From: Natronosporangium hydrolyticum
Lineage (GTDB): Bacteria > Actinomycetota > Actinomycetes > Mycobacteriales > Micromonosporaceae
Reading direction: 5' to 3'
Length of the DNA stretch: 64,000 nt
Assembly: GCF_016925615.1 (NCBI RefSeq)
Contig: NZ_CP070499.1
Location: forward strand, 496,001-560,000
This document shows, piece after piece, positions 43,324-52,154 of the stretch; within the stretch, counting starts at the first letter, position 1; the number at the start of each line of letters is the position of its first letter. The notes under the pieces are model-generated. The model was not told the DNA's origin. It made no database searches and worked only from the letters and a program-made list of their open reading frames with translations. A program made the translations under genes and the position numbers.

Positions 43324-44958
43324 GTGACAAGCGACGCCCCACCGCCGGTGGGCAACGACTGGGGCGGCCTACAGCCGCCCTCGGTCGACAACTGGCGCCC
43401 GACCACCCCGGTAAGCGTGATCATCCCGGCCCGCCAGTGCCCGGAGACGCTGCCGCTGGTGCTGGCCGGGCTAGCCCACCAGACCTACCCCAGCGAGCTG
43501 CTGGAGGTGGTGGTCGTCGACGACGGCTCCGAACCCAAGCTGGAGCTGCCGGAGCTGGCCCCGGCGAACTGCCGGATCGTCCGGGCGGCGGACCACTCCA
43601 CCGGCTGGGGGCGGGCCAACGCCCTGCACGTCGGGGTCTCGGTCAGCGACGGCGAGATCCTGCACTGGTTGGACGCCGACGTGGTGCCCTTCCCGGACCA
43701 TGTGGCGGCGCAGGCGCGCTGGCACCACGCCGCCCCGGGCTTGGTGACGCTGGGCTACAAACGGTTCGTCTCGGCCCCGCTGCCGGCGGTCGACGAGGTT
43801 ACGCGGCGGGCGGCGGCCGGCACCCTCGGGGAGCTGTTCCCGCACTCCGCGACCGAGCCCCACGACTACGTCGAAGAGCTGATCGACGGGACCGAACAGC
43901 TGCGCGCCGCCGACCATCTGGCGTTCCGGGCCCATGTGGGCGCCACCGCGGCGCTGCGGCGCGACCTCTACCAGGCCGCCGGTGGGCTGGACACCTCGCT
44001 GCGGCTCGGCGAGGACAGCGAGTTCGGCTACCGGCTCGCCCAGGCCGGGGCGGTCTTCGTGCCGGAGCCGCAGTCGCGCAGCTGGCACCTCGGCCCGTCC
44101 CACGCGATGCGGGTCGGCCAGCGGATCCGCCGCCACAATCGCCCCTACCTGGCCGACCGGATGCCGCTGCCCCGCTGGCTGCGCGGCCCGGCCCGGCGGG
44201 TGTGGGCGGTGCCGCTGGTGACCGCGGTGGTCACCGTCAACGGTGCCCCGGCCGAGCAGGTGCAGGCGTGTGTCGACCGGCTGCTCGGCAGCGACGAGTA
44301 CGACCTGCGGGTGCTGCTGGTCGGCGACTGGTCGGAGCTGTCGGAGCAGCGCCGGTCGGTGCTCGACGATCCGCTGCTCGACCTGCGGCTGGTGGCCGCC
44401 GCGTACCGGTCGGAGCCGCGGGTGTCGCTGGTGAGTACCGCCCCGACCGTGGCGTTCCCGTCCCCGTACCTGCTGCGGGTGCCGGTCCAGCTGGGGGTGG
44501 CGCCGCGGACGGTGCGCCGGCTGGTGGCCGACGCCGACACCTGGCGGGCCGGGGTGGTGCAGCTGCTGCCGGGCGGCACCGGCACCGGGCCGGCGCCGGC
44601 CGCGATCGAGCTCTGGCGGACCGCGGCGGTGAACCGGGCCCGCCGCTGGCTGCCCCAGCTGCCGTTGCCCGAGGCGGTGGCGCGGGCGTGGGGGAGCCGG
44701 TGGGTGGGCGGTGAGGCGTACGGGGTGGTGGACCTGACCGCCGCCGCGGCGGTCCCGCCGGGCGAGGCGAACGCCGCCAGCCCGGCCGGGTCGGCGCCGA
44801 CGCCGTCGCCGGAAGCTGCGACGCCTCGAGCGGCGACGCCGGGGCCGGTGATGGTGGCCGGGCTGCGGTCGTGGCTGCGGGCCACCCGGTACGTGGGGCG
44901 GCTGGCGATGCGGCGGGCGTACCAGCGGATGAGGCTGCTCACCCGGCGATTCGGTTAG
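43324..44958 (+). CDS. Family 2 glycosyltransferase
   Basis: A 544-aa GT-A glycosyltransferase. Visible are PVSVIIPARQCPETLPLVLA (residues ~29-48), VVVVDDGSEP, STGWGRANALHVGV and the metal-binding HWLDADVVPFPD; later LRLGEDSEFGYRLAQAG corresponds to the acceptor/catalytic ED motif. The C-terminal ~200 residues are a poorly defined extension ending in a basic tail. It uses a nucleotide-sugar to glycosylate a surface glycan or polymer. Divergent from the LicD gene with a 157-bp gap; GTG start. Confidence 0.8.
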   Translation: MTSDAPPPVGNDWGGLQPPSVDNWRPTTPVSVIIPARQCPETLPLVLAGLAHQTYPSELLEVVVVDDGSEPKLELPELAPANCRIVRAADHSTGWGRANALHVGVSVSDGEILHWLDADVVPFPDHVAAQARWHHAAPGLVTLGYKRFVSAPLPAVDEVTRRAAAGTLGELFPHSATEPHDYVEELIDGTEQLRAADHLAFRAHVGATAALRRDLYQAAGGLDTSLRLGEDSEFGYRLAQAGAVFVPEPQSRSWHLGPSHAMRVGQRIRRHNRPYLADRMPLPRWLRGPARRVWAVPLVTAVVTVNGAPAEQVQACVDRLLGSDEYDLRVLLVGDWSELSEQRRSVLDDPLLDLRLVAAAYRSEPRVSLVSTAPTVAFPSPYLLRVPVQLGVAPRTVRRLVADADTWRAGVVQLLPGGTGTGPAPAAIELWRTAAVNRARRWLPQLPLPEAVARAWGSRWVGGEAYGVVDLTAAAAVPPGEANAASPAGSAPTPSPEAATPRAATPGPVMVAGLRSWLRATRYVGRLAMRRAYQRMRLLTRRFG

Positions 44959-45092
44959 TTTCGGCGGTACCGCCGGTTGGCGTAACGAGCCCGTTACGTC
45001 CGGCACATGGGTCGTTTACCCGATTGTTCGGGACCGATGATCCTCGTCACAGTGTTCCCGGCGGGAGATAAGGGCGTCTCTAGGAGGTGACG
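44959..45092 (+). promoter_or_regulatory. Upstream region and RBS of the ABC ATPase gene
   Basis: Contains AGGAGG at 45082-45087, 5 nt before GTG 45093, which argues against the GTG at 45087 as start because that would overlap the ribosome-binding site. No clear promoter hexamers. Confidence 0.35.
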
Positions 45093-46421
45093 GTGGCGAC
45101 CGTCGCACTCAAGGAGGTCACCAAGGTTTTTCCGGGCGGGACAGTGGCCGTGGACGGCCTCGACCTGGACGTGGCCGACGGTGAGTTCCTCGTGCTGCTC
45201 GGCCCATCCGGGTGCGGGAAGTCTACTGTCCTGCGCATCGTCGCCGGCCTAGAATCACCCAGCGCCGGCTCGGTCCTGCTCGACGGCGAACTGGTCAACG
45301 AGCTACCGCCCCGGGAACGGCGGATCGCCATGGTGTTCCAGGATTTCGCCCTGTATCCGCACATGACCGTCGGCGACAACATCGGCTTCCCGCTGAAGCT
45401 CGCCGGTGCCGAGCCAGGTGACCGGCAGGAGCGCACCAGCAACGTCGCGGCCGCCCTCGGCATCGGTGACGTGCTGGGCCGACGCCCCAGCCAACTCTCC
45501 GGCGGGCAGCGGCAACGGGTGGCGATGGGGCGGGCGATCGTCCGGCAGCCGGGCCTCTTCCTCATGGACGAGCCACTCTCCAACCTTGACAGTGGGCTCC
45601 GGGCCGAGCTGCGGGCCGAGATCTCGGCGCTCACCCGGGAACTCGGCGTCACCACTATCTACGTCACCCACGACCAGGCCGAGGCGTTGACCATGGCGGA
45701 CCGGGTGGCGATCATGCGCAACGGGGTGTTGCAGGACGTCGGTTCACCCACCCAGGTGTACAGCCGGCCGGCCACGCTCTACGTCGCCGCGTTCCTCGGC
45801 AGCCCCCGGATGAACCTGCTGGAGGCCAGCGTCTACGTCCAGCTCGACCGGCACGTCACGCTCGCCATCGGCGACCAGGCGCTCTACCTACCCTGGGACG
45901 ACATGCGCAGCCGGCGGATGGCCCACTACCACGGCGAACGGATCGTGGTCGGGATGCGGCCGGAGGCGCTCACCCCGGTCGCCCCGGACACCCCCGGCCA
46001 CCGGCTGGTGGGGAAGATCCGGTACCTGGAGCACCACGGTCACGAGACGCTCGCGTTCCTGGACGTCGGAGCCACCGCGGTGGCCTTGGACGAACCCAGC
46101 ATCCCCACCCAGCGGGCGGCGGCCAGCGCCAACGCCGCCGGCCGGGGCGGGCTGGGGCGGCTGCTCACCCGGTTCAGCAAAGGCAACCGGGGCGGGGCGG
46201 CGGCAACGGCCGAAGCCGGCGAACCGGGCGACCGTCCCCGCAACCCCCAGAGCGTCTTCTTCGACCCCGGCCGCCACCACCAGAAACCCGCCGAGGTGGT
46301 GGTCCGCCTCGCGCCGTACCCGCAGATCGCTGTGGGGCAGTCGCTGAACGTCGCCGTGAGCCTCGAAGCGCTGCACTTCTTCGACGAACGGGGCGACCGG
46401 ATCGACCTCCACCAGCGGTGA
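45093..46421 (+). CDS. ABC transporter ATPase, MalK/UgpC type
   Basis: A 442-aa ATPase of the carbohydrate-importer class (CUT1). Walker A LGPSGCGKSTVLRIVAG (~35), Q-loop VFQDFALYPHMTV, signature LSGGQRQRVAMGRAI, Walker B LFLMDEPLSNLD and switch TIYVTHDQAEALTMAD; the C-terminal ~200 residues contain the OB-fold regulatory domain of MalK-type proteins, interrupted by an Ala/Gly-rich insert (~345-390). No permease or binding-protein gene is adjacent, so it may serve several importers as MsmK-type ATPases do. Confidence 0.85.
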   Translation: MATVALKEVTKVFPGGTVAVDGLDLDVADGEFLVLLGPSGCGKSTVLRIVAGLESPSAGSVLLDGELVNELPPRERRIAMVFQDFALYPHMTVGDNIGFPLKLAGAEPGDRQERTSNVAAALGIGDVLGRRPSQLSGGQRQRVAMGRAIVRQPGLFLMDEPLSNLDSGLRAELRAEISALTRELGVTTIYVTHDQAEALTMADRVAIMRNGVLQDVGSPTQVYSRPATLYVAAFLGSPRMNLLEASVYVQLDRHVTLAIGDQALYLPWDDMRSRRMAHYHGERIVVGMRPEALTPVAPDTPGHRLVGKIRYLEHHGHETLAFLDVGATAVALDEPSIPTQRAAASANAAGRGGLGRLLTRFSKGNRGGAAATAEAGEPGDRPRNPQSVFFDPGRHHQKPAEVVVRLAPYPQIAVGQSLNVAVSLEALHFFDERGDRIDLHQR

Positions 46422-46432
46422 GCGGGCCGCAG

Positions 46433-46500
46433 TCTTGAACATCAACTCGGCCCGGCCGTCGCCCTCGAAGTCGTACACCGGGCCGGTGTAGCCGAGCTGC
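46433..46500 (-). pseudogene. Possible short remnant of a rhamnogalacturonan lyase (PL11-like)
   Basis: The minus strand just after the ABC ATPase stop encodes GYTGPVYDFEGDGRAELMFK followed by TAA. The YDFxGDGRAE.xxKTA pattern is characteristic of PL11 rhamnogalacturonan lyases. Only about 22 residues are recognisable and nothing upstream continues the family, so it is at most a gene scrap. Confidence 0.35.
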
Positions 46501-46676
46501 GACGGGCGTTGCGACGGGCGTTGCGGCGGTACATCGAGCGCGTGGTGGTGTGGCGTCGGCCGGACACTGTGGACGTGATCGGACGTGACCGGACGTGACC
46601 CGTTCGGCGGGAGTCCGAAGGTGAACTCCCGCGGGCCACCCGAGATCATGGGCGGGTCGACTGAGGTCCCGTCACA

Positions 46677-46705
46677 TCGCCTACGAGAGCTGCGAGCACA
46701 GACGG
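46677..46705 (+). repeat. Left terminal inverted repeat (29 bp exact)
   Basis: Begins TCGCCTACGAGAGCTGCG and is the exact reverse complement of 47530-47558. Confidence 0.8.
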
Positions 46706-46780
46706 GGCAGGCCGGCCCGCATCCCCAGGTGCGCCCGCGCTGCCATCAAGGCGAGATCTCCTCGTGTTTCCAGCTTCGAC

Positions 46781-47110
46781 CTTCCCGTGCGCGGCGTCGC
46801 GACTTCCCGTGCGCGGCGTCGCGACTTCCCGTGCGCGGCGTCGCGACTTCCCGTGCGCGGCGTCGCGACTTCCCGTGCGCGGCGTCGCGACTTCCCGTGC
46901 GCGGCGTCGCGACTTCCCGTGCGCGGCGTCGCGACTTCCCGTGCGCGGCGTCGCGACTTCCCGTGCGCGGCGTCGCGACTTCCCGTACGCGGCGTCGCGA
47001 CTTCCCGTGCGCGGCGTCGCGACTTCCCGTACGCGGCGTCGCGACTTCCCGTGCGCGGCGTCGCGACTTCCCGTACGCGGCGTCGCGACTTCCCGTACGC
47101 GGCGCTGCGA
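46781..47110 (+). repeat. 22-bp tandem repeat, 15 units
   Basis: Fifteen uninterrupted 22-bp units begin CTTCCCGT and end GCGGCGTCGCGA. Units differ almost only at one position: GTGCGC in most, GTACGC in the 10th, 12th, 14th and 15th; the last unit has GCTGCGA instead of GTCGCGA. Because 22 is not a multiple of three and the unit has no stop codon on either strand, all six frames are open, which explains the long spurious frames here. Each unit carries the palindrome TCGCGA. There are no spacers, so it is not CRISPR. Confidence 0.9.
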
Positions 47111-47111
47111 C

Positions 47112-47197
47112 CTTCTTGGTGGGTTGAGTGGTGATCAACTAAGGTCACGAAAGCGGCCGATCCTGACAAATCAGGCGCCACTCAACCCACCAAGAAG
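47112..47197. repeat. 20-bp inverted-repeat pair next to the 22-bp array
   Basis: CTTCTTGGTGGGTTGAGTGG (47112-47131) is exactly complementary to 47178-47197, with 46 nt between. It could form a large hairpin or be ends of a nested insertion. Confidence 0.7.
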
Positions 47198-47408
47198 TAC
47201 ATGCTCGCTGGCGCGGGCACCCGTAGGTGGCTGAAAGAGGGCATAAGGAACCTGTAGAGTTCCAGCGATCCCGAACCCCGAGGCCCACTACGTTCAGTTA
47301 TGCCCGTTTCGTGCTGTTCGGGCGGCCAAAGGGGCGGCCATCGTAGCCCTCTTTTGTCTCAACGGATTCTCGGGGAAGCTACCTCTGCCATCGGCTGGGC
47401 CGGGCCGC

Positions 47409-47507
47409 GGGTCGGCTACGCGGGTCGGCTACGCGGGTCGGCTACGCGGGTCGGCTACGCGGGTCGGCTACGCGGGTCGGCTACGCGGGTCGGCTACGCG
47501 GGTCGGC
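47409..47507 (+). repeat. 13-bp tandem repeat, seven full units
   Basis: GGGTCGGCTACGC repeats head-to-tail from 47409 to 47499, followed by a partial unit. As 13 is not a multiple of three, the frame through it is not evidence for coding. Confidence 0.85.
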
Positions 47508-47529
47508 CGCCAGCGCCGCCAGCTCTGCA

Positions 47530-47558
47530 CCGTCTGTGCTCGCAGCTCTCGTAGGCGA
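47530..47558 (-). repeat. Right terminal inverted repeat (29 bp exact)
   Basis: Exact reverse complement of 46677-46705. The bases from 47581 to 47751 hold no recognisable gene. Confidence 0.8.
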
Positions 47559-47751
47559 CGTAACAGGACCTCAGCTGCCCGCTTGAGCCAAGATCACTGA
47601 TCGCCGCGGCGTAAATTGTCCGAGTCGGCCAGCGTACGGGGCCGGCTGGCTAATGGGGGTAGCCGGTGACCGCTGACGTGAAGTATGTGCAAACGTTGCT
47701 GTTCCTGCGGCAACAACTGCTCGAACCTCGGGGTGAGCGCCGCGGCCGGAG

Positions 47752-49545
47752 TCAGTCGATGGTGCAGATGGTGGCGCCCGGTGAGACCACGTCGCCGACC
47801 TTCGCCGACAGGCCGGCGACCACTCCCGACTTGTGGGCCGTGAGCGGCTGCTCCATCTTCATCGCCTCCACCACCACGACCGGGTCGCCCTCGGCCACCT
47901 GGTCACCGTCGGCGGCGACCACCTTGACCACGGTGCCCTGGATCGGCGAGGTGACCGCGTCGCCGCTGGTGGCCGCCCCCTGCCCGGTCTCCCGGCGGCG
48001 CCGGGGTGGTCGGCCCGGCCGACCGTTCGCCGCGCCGCCGCGGCCGGCCCCACCGCCGCCAGCAGCACCGCCACCGGCCGCGGCGCCCAGCCCGGCCGGC
48101 AGCGTCACCTCCAGCCGCTTGCCCGCGACCTCCACCACCACGGTCTCCCGCTCGGCCGGCTCCGGGCCGGCGTCGGCGCCGGTCGGCTGGTACGGAGTGA
48201 CTCCGCCGGCCCATTCGGTCTCGATCCACCGGGTGTGGACGGTGAAGGGTTCGCTGGTGAAGGCCGGGTCGCGCACCACCAGGCGGTGGAACGGCAGCGC
48301 CGTGGCGAGGCCGGCGACGGTCAGCTCGTCCAGCGCCCGGCGGGCCCGGGCCAGCGCCTCGGCCCGATCCTCACCGGTGATGATCACCTTCGCGAGCAGC
48401 GAGTCGAAGTTGCCGCCGACCACGCTGCCCGGCTCGATCCCGGCGTCCACCCGGACCCCGGGGCCGGAAGGCAGGCGCAGCTCGGTGACGGTGCCCGGGG
48501 CCGGCAGGAAGTCGCGGCCCGGGTCCTCGCCGTTGATCCGGAACTCGATCGAGTGGCCGCGGGCCGGCGGGTCCTCGGTGAACCGGAGCGGCTGCCCGTC
48601 GGCGATCCGGAACTGTTCGCGGACCAGGTCGATGCCGGTGGTCTCCTCGGTGACCGGATGCTCCACCTGCAGCCGGGTGTTGACCTCCAGGAACGACACC
48701 GTGCCGTCCGCGCCGACCAGGAACTCGACTGTGCCGGCGCCGTGGTAGCCGGCCTCCCGGCAGATCGCCTTCGCCGCCTCGTGGATGGTCCGGCGCTGGT
48801 CGTCGGTGAGGAACGGGGCCGGGGCCTCCTCCACCAGCTTCTGGTGGCGGCGTTGCAGCGAGCAGTCGCGGGTGCCGACCACGATCACGTGGTCGTGCTG
48901 GTCGGCGAGGACCTGCGCCTCCACATGCCGGGGGCGGTCGAGGTAGCGCTCGACGAAGCACTCGCCGCGGCCGAAGGCGGCGACCGCCTCCCGGGTGGCC
49001 GACTCCAGCAGCGCCGGGATCTCGTCCAGACTCCGCGCGACCTTCAGGCCGCGGCCGCCACCGCCGAACGCGGCCTTGATCGCCACCGGCAGCCCGTGCT
49101 CCTTGGCGAACGTGACCACCTCGTCGGGGCCGCCGACCGGGGTGGTGGTGCCGGGCACCAGCGGCGCGCCCGCGCGTACGGCGAGCTGCCGGGCGGTGAC
49201 CTTGTCGCCGAGGTCGCGGATCGCCTGCGGGGTCGGGCCGATCCAGGTCAGGCCGGCGTCGATCACCGCGGCGGCGAAGTCGGCGTTCTCGGAGAGGAAT
49301 CCGTACCCCGGATGGACCGCGTCGGCGCCGGCCTGTGCGGCCACCGCCAGCAGCGCGTCGATCCGCAGGTAGGTCTCGGCAGCGGTCTGGCCGGGCAGGG
49401 CGTACGCTTCGTCGGCGAGCTGGGCCGGTAGACCGTCCCGGTCCGGGTCGGCGTAGACGGCGACGCTGGCGAGCCCGGCGTCCCGGCAGGCCCGGATCAC
49501 CCGTACCGCGATCTCGCCCCGGTTGGCGACAAGAACCTTTCGCAT
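47752..49545 (-). CDS. Acyl-CoA carboxylase alpha subunit (biotin carboxylase + BCCP)
   Basis: A 597-aa biotin-carrying subunit that carboxylates biotin with ATP and bicarbonate for acetyl-/propionyl-CoA carboxylase (AccA-type of actinobacteria), feeding fatty and mycolic-type lipid synthesis. N-terminal [20 protein letters not shown]-grasp loop [29 protein letters not shown], and C-terminal biotinyl motif [17 protein letters not shown] Gly/Ala-rich linker (~480-520) separates the two. ATG start with a TACACT hexamer 7 nt upstream. The beta and epsilon subunits and biotin ligase lie within 9 kb. Confidence 0.92.
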   Translation of the reverse strand: MRKVLVANRGEIAVRVIRACRDAGLASVAVYADPDRDGLPAQLADEAYALPGQTAAETYLRIDALLAVAAQAGADAVHPGYGFLSENADFAAAVIDAGLTWIGPTPQAIRDLGDKVTARQLAVRAGAPLVPGTTTPVGGPDEVVTFAKEHGLPVAIKAAFGGGGRGLKVARSLDEIPALLESATREAVAAFGRGECFVERYLDRPRHVEAQVLADQHDHVIVVGTRDCSLQRRHQKLVEEAPAPFLTDDQRRTIHEAAKAICREAGYHGAGTVEFLVGADGTVSFLEVNTRLQVEHPVTEETTGIDLVREQFRIADGQPLRFTEDPPARGHSIEFRINGEDPGRDFLPAPGTVTELRLPSGPGVRVDAGIEPGSVVGGNFDSLLAKVIITGEDRAEALARARRALDELTVAGLATALPFHRLVVRDPAFTSEPFTVHTRWIETEWAGGVTPYQPTGADAGPEPAERETVVVEVAGKRLEVTLPAGLGAAAGGGAAGGGGAGRGGAANGRPGRPPRRRRETGQGAATSGDAVTSPIQGTVVKVVAADGDQVAEGDPVVVVEAMKMEQPLTAHKSGVVAGLSAKVGDVVSPGATICTID

Positions 49546-49552
49546 GTTCGGG

Positions 49553-49558
49553 AGTGTA
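49553..49558 (-). promoter_or_regulatory. Putative -10 hexamer TACACT, leaderless start
   Basis: On the minus strand TACACT ends 7 nt before ATG 49545; no ribosome-binding site. It pairs divergently with the hexamer at 49599. Confidence 0.45.
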
Positions 49559-49598
49559 ACGGTCCCCGGTCCCGGCGAAGTTCACCTGCGCGCACCAC

Positions 49599-49604
49599 TA
49601 GACT
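49599..49604 (+). promoter_or_regulatory. Putative -10 hexamer TAGACT, leaderless start
   Basis: TAGACT ends 7 nt before ATG 49612. Confidence 0.45.
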
Positions 49605-49611
49605 GACCGCG

Positions 49612-50610
49612 ATGTCCAGCACTCGGATGATGAGCCCCGGCGACTCCGAGCTGATGATCTCCACGAGCGGTCTTCGCAAGACCTACCGCTCCCGCGAAGG
49701 CCGCGCGGTCAAACTGGTGACCGCGGTGCGCGGGGTGGACCTTGCGGTGCGAAGCGGCGAGATCTTCGGCTTCCTCGGCCCCAACGGCGCCGGTAAGACC
49801 ACCACGCTGCGGATGCTCGCCACCCTGATCGAACCGGACGGCGGCCAGGTCACGGTCGCTGGCGCCGATCTTCGGCGGGAGCCCGGCGAGGTCCGCCGCC
49901 GGATCGGCTACGTGGCGCAGGGCGGCAGCACCTGGGAGGCGTCGACCGCCCGGGAAGAGCTGGTGTTGCAGGCCCGGATGTACGGGTTCCGCAAGGCCGA
50001 CGCGCAGCGCCGGGCCAGTGATGCGCTCGCCGCCTTCGAGCTGTCCGAGTACGCCGACCGGAAGTGCAAGACGTACTCCGGTGGGCAGCGGCGCCGGGTG
50101 GACATCGCGCTCGGCATCATCCACGAGCCGCAGGTGGTCTTTCTGGACGAGCCCACCTCCGGGCTGGACCCGCAGAGCCGCGCCCACATGTGGAACGAGA
50201 TTCGCCGGCTGCGCGCCGACGGCATGACGGTCTTCATCACCACCCACTATCTGGAGGAGGCGGACGCGCTCTGTGACCGGATCGCGATCATCGATCACGG
50301 TGAGGTGGTTGCGCAGGGCACCCCGGCCGAGCTGAAACGGGAGATCTCCGGCGACGTGGTGACGGTGGGCGTACGCGGCGACCACGTGGCCGCCGCGGCG
50401 CAGGCGCTCGACGCTGCCCCGTACGTGCGGCAGCTGGAGAGCCTCGACGACGGGCTGCGGCTCTACGTCGCCGAGGGCGCCACCGCGGTTCCGCAGATCA
50501 TGCGCGCGTTGGACGGGGCGATGGTGCCGTTGCAGACCGTGGAGGTCCACCGGCCCAGCCTGGACGATGTCTTCCTGGCCAAGACCGGCCGGTCGCTGCG
50601 AGAGGAGTGA
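49612..50610 (+). CDS. ABC transporter ATPase, DrrA type
   Basis: A 332-aa ATPase of the daunorubicin-resistance/ABC-2 class. Walker A FLGPNGAGKTTTLRML (~60), RIGYVAQGGSTWE Q-loop region, signature YSGGQRRRVDIALGI, Walker B QVVFLDEPTSGLDP and switch VFITTHYLEEAD; the C-terminal ~90 residues form the DrrA-type accessory domain ending RPSLDDVFLAKTGRSL. It works with the permease encoded 3 nt downstream to export a drug or lipid. The substrate is unknown. Confidence 0.88.
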   Translation: MSSTRMMSPGDSELMISTSGLRKTYRSREGRAVKLVTAVRGVDLAVRSGEIFGFLGPNGAGKTTTLRMLATLIEPDGGQVTVAGADLRREPGEVRRRIGYVAQGGSTWEASTAREELVLQARMYGFRKADAQRRASDALAAFELSEYADRKCKTYSGGQRRRVDIALGIIHEPQVVFLDEPTSGLDPQSRAHMWNEIRRLRADGMTVFITTHYLEEADALCDRIAIIDHGEVVAQGTPAELKREISGDVVTVGVRGDHVAAAAQALDAAPYVRQLESLDDGLRLYVAEGATAVPQIMRALDGAMVPLQTVEVHRPSLDDVFLAKTGRSLREE

Positions 50611-50613
50611 CCG

Positions 50614-51387
50614 ATGAAGGTGCTGCGCGACATCTGGTTGATCTACCAGCGGCAGTTGCTGCTGCAGGTCCGGCAACCGGTGTGGATCTTCGTGGGGATC
50701 TTTCAGCCGGTGATGTATCTGCTGCTCTTCGCGCCGTTGCTGGAGCCGGCGCTGGCCCCGCTGGGGATCGACACCGACGCCGAGGCGTACCAATTCTTCG
50801 TCCCCGGTCTGCTGGTGTTGCTCGCCATCTTCGGGGGCTTGTTTCAGGGCTTCGGCCTGATCGCGGAGCTGCGGGCCGGCGTGATCGAGCGTTCCCGGGT
50901 GACGCCGGTGAGCCGGGTGGCGCTGCTGCTGGGCCGCTCGTTGCGGGACGCCACCACGCTGCTGGCGCAGGCGGTCCTGATCACGTTGCTGGCGCTGCTG
51001 TTCGCGCTTACCGTCCAGCTGCCGTACCTGCTGTTGGCGTACCTCATGCTCGCGTTGATCGCGTTGCTGACCTCGGCGGTGTCGTACGCGGTGGCGTTGC
51101 TGGTCCGCAGCGAGAACTCGCTGGCGCCGCTGATGAACACTGTGGCGTTGCCGCTCTTCCTGCTCTCCGGCATCCTGCTGCCGATCTCCGGGGAGTTCGG
51201 CGCGCCAGGCTGGCTGGTCACCGCCTCCCACTTCAACCCGTTCTCGTGGGCGGTGGACGGGGTGCGGGCGCTGTTCGCCGGCGACATCGGCGCCGACAGT
51301 GTCTGGCAGGGCCTGCTGGTGGTGTTGGTGTTGACGATCCTGGCGGTGGGCTGGGCGGCGCGGGCGTTCGCCCGGTCGGTGCGCTGA
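50614..51387 (+). CDS. ABC-2 type transporter permease, DrrB type
   Basis: A 257-aa membrane protein with six hydrophobic segments, including FFVPGLLVLLAIFGGLFQGF and LPLFLLSGILLPI, the typical order of ABC-2 drug exporters. The start ATG is 3 nt after the ATPase stop (GAGAGGAG upstream serves as RBS). It forms the channel for the preceding ATPase. Confidence 0.87.
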   Translation: MKVLRDIWLIYQRQLLLQVRQPVWIFVGIFQPVMYLLLFAPLLEPALAPLGIDTDAEAYQFFVPGLLVLLAIFGGLFQGFGLIAELRAGVIERSRVTPVSRVALLLGRSLRDATTLLAQAVLITLLALLFALTVQLPYLLLAYLMLALIALLTSAVSYAVALLVRSENSLAPLMNTVALPLFLLSGILLPISGEFGAPGWLVTASHFNPFSWAVDGVRALFAGDIGADSVWQGLLVVLVLTILAVGWAARAFARSVR

Positions 51388-51430
51388 GCCGGTCGGTCCG
51401 CACGCCGGGTGGCGCTACTCCGGGGTGGCG

Positions 51431-52072
51431 TTACTCCGGGTGGTAGCCGCGCCAGAGCTCGGTGATCGGCAGGTCCAATTCGCGGAGTAGCCGCCGCAGC
51501 AGCGGCAACGACAGCCCGATCACCGTCCCGGGGTCGCCGTCGATCCGCTCCACGAACGGCCCACCGAGGCCGTCGATGGTGAACGCCCCGGCGACCGCCA
51601 ACGGCTCCCCGGTGGCCACGTACGCCTCGATCTCGGCGTCGGTCAGCTCCGCGAAGTGCACCTGGGTCTCGGCCACCGCCTCCGCTGACCGGCCACTGCC
51701 CACCTCCAGCAGCGCGTGCCCGGTGTAGAGCACCCCCTCGCCGCCGCTCATCTGCCGCCAGCGGGCCAGCGCGTCAGCCTCGTCGGCGGGCTTGCCCAGC
51801 GCCTCCCCGTCGAAGCCGAGCACGGTGTCGCAGCCGAGGACGAGCACCTGCTCGCCGGGGTTGGTGGCCGGGCCGTGCCCGTGCCGGAGCCGGTCCGCCA
51901 CCGCCTGCGCCTTCATCCGGGCCAGCACCGCGCAGAGCGCCTCCGGCTTGGTCGCGTCGACCGAGGACTCGTCGACGCCGCTGACGATGACCTCGGGGTC
52001 GATGCCGGCGGCGGTGAGGGTGCGGCGCCGCGCCGGGCTCGCCGAGGCCAACACCAGCCGGACCCGGCTCAC
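51431..52072 (-). CDS. maf: Maf-type nucleoside triphosphate pyrophosphatase
   Basis: A 213-aa Maf/HAM1-like pyrophosphatase that removes non-canonical or damaged nucleotides. VRLVLASASPARRRTL at the N-terminus, VLGCDTVLGFDGEALGKP, the MSGGEGVLYTGHALL segment and GAFTIDGLGGPFVERIDGD (catalytic acid region) are all visible; length is normal. GTG start. The gene commonly sits near acyl-CoA carboxylase genes in actinobacteria, as here. Confidence 0.9.
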   Translation of the reverse strand: MSRVRLVLASASPARRRTLTAAGIDPEVIVSGVDESSVDATKPEALCAVLARMKAQAVADRLRHGHGPATNPGEQVLVLGCDTVLGFDGEALGKPADEADALARWRQMSGGEGVLYTGHALLEVGSGRSAEAVAETQVHFAELTDAEIEAYVATGEPLAVAGAFTIDGLGGPFVERIDGDPGTVIGLSLPLLRRLLRELDLPITELWRGYHPE

Positions 52073-52154
52073 CGTAGCGCTCCGGAGAAGATTCCCACAT
52101 TAATCATGGCGGTTGAGATTACCCGGCAACCGACCGGCGCCGGTGACCGCTTCG

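Larger units (their letters stand above)
46653..47580. mobile_element. Non-coding element with inverted-repeat ends and two tandem arrays (MITE-like?)
   Basis: About 930 bp bounded by near-perfect inverted repeats: 46677-46705 and 47530-47558 are exact reverse complements (29 bp), and similarity continues outward for about 20 bp with a few mismatches (both sides contain a GGACCTCAG/CTGAGGTCC block). Inside lie a 22-bp tandem array, a 20-bp inverted-repeat pair and a 13-bp tandem array. No transposase is present. Frames across it are open only because the arrays lack stop codons. It could be a non-autonomous transposable element, a scar flanked by two inverted copies of one sequence, or a structural locus. 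Confidence 0.5.

Noticed and set aside
43471-45006. 511-aa leftward frame
   Set aside because: Antisense to the GT2 glycosyltransferase; His/Arg/Pro-rich shadow.
46781-47110. CRISPR array
   Set aside because: Units are directly adjacent with no spacers and nearly no variation; it is a simple 22-bp tandem repeat.
46585-47234. Long frames on both strands across the tandem array as genes for Arg/Ala-repeat proteins
   Set aside because: The unit has no stop codon in any frame and is not a multiple of three, so all frames stay open by composition; no RBS or conserved flank.
47300-47554. Small gene with VGYAGRLRGSAT repeats
   Set aside because: Produced by reading the 13-bp array; its end lies in the terminal inverted repeat.
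47666-47751. Start of a rightward gene (TADVKYVQTLLFLRQQLL)
   Set aside because: A plausible-looking N-terminus of about 25 residues, but the frame then runs antisense into the carboxylase gene; at most a scrap.
47833-49431. 532-aa rightward frame
   Set aside because: Antisense to the acyl-CoA carboxylase alpha subunit, which has all family motifs.
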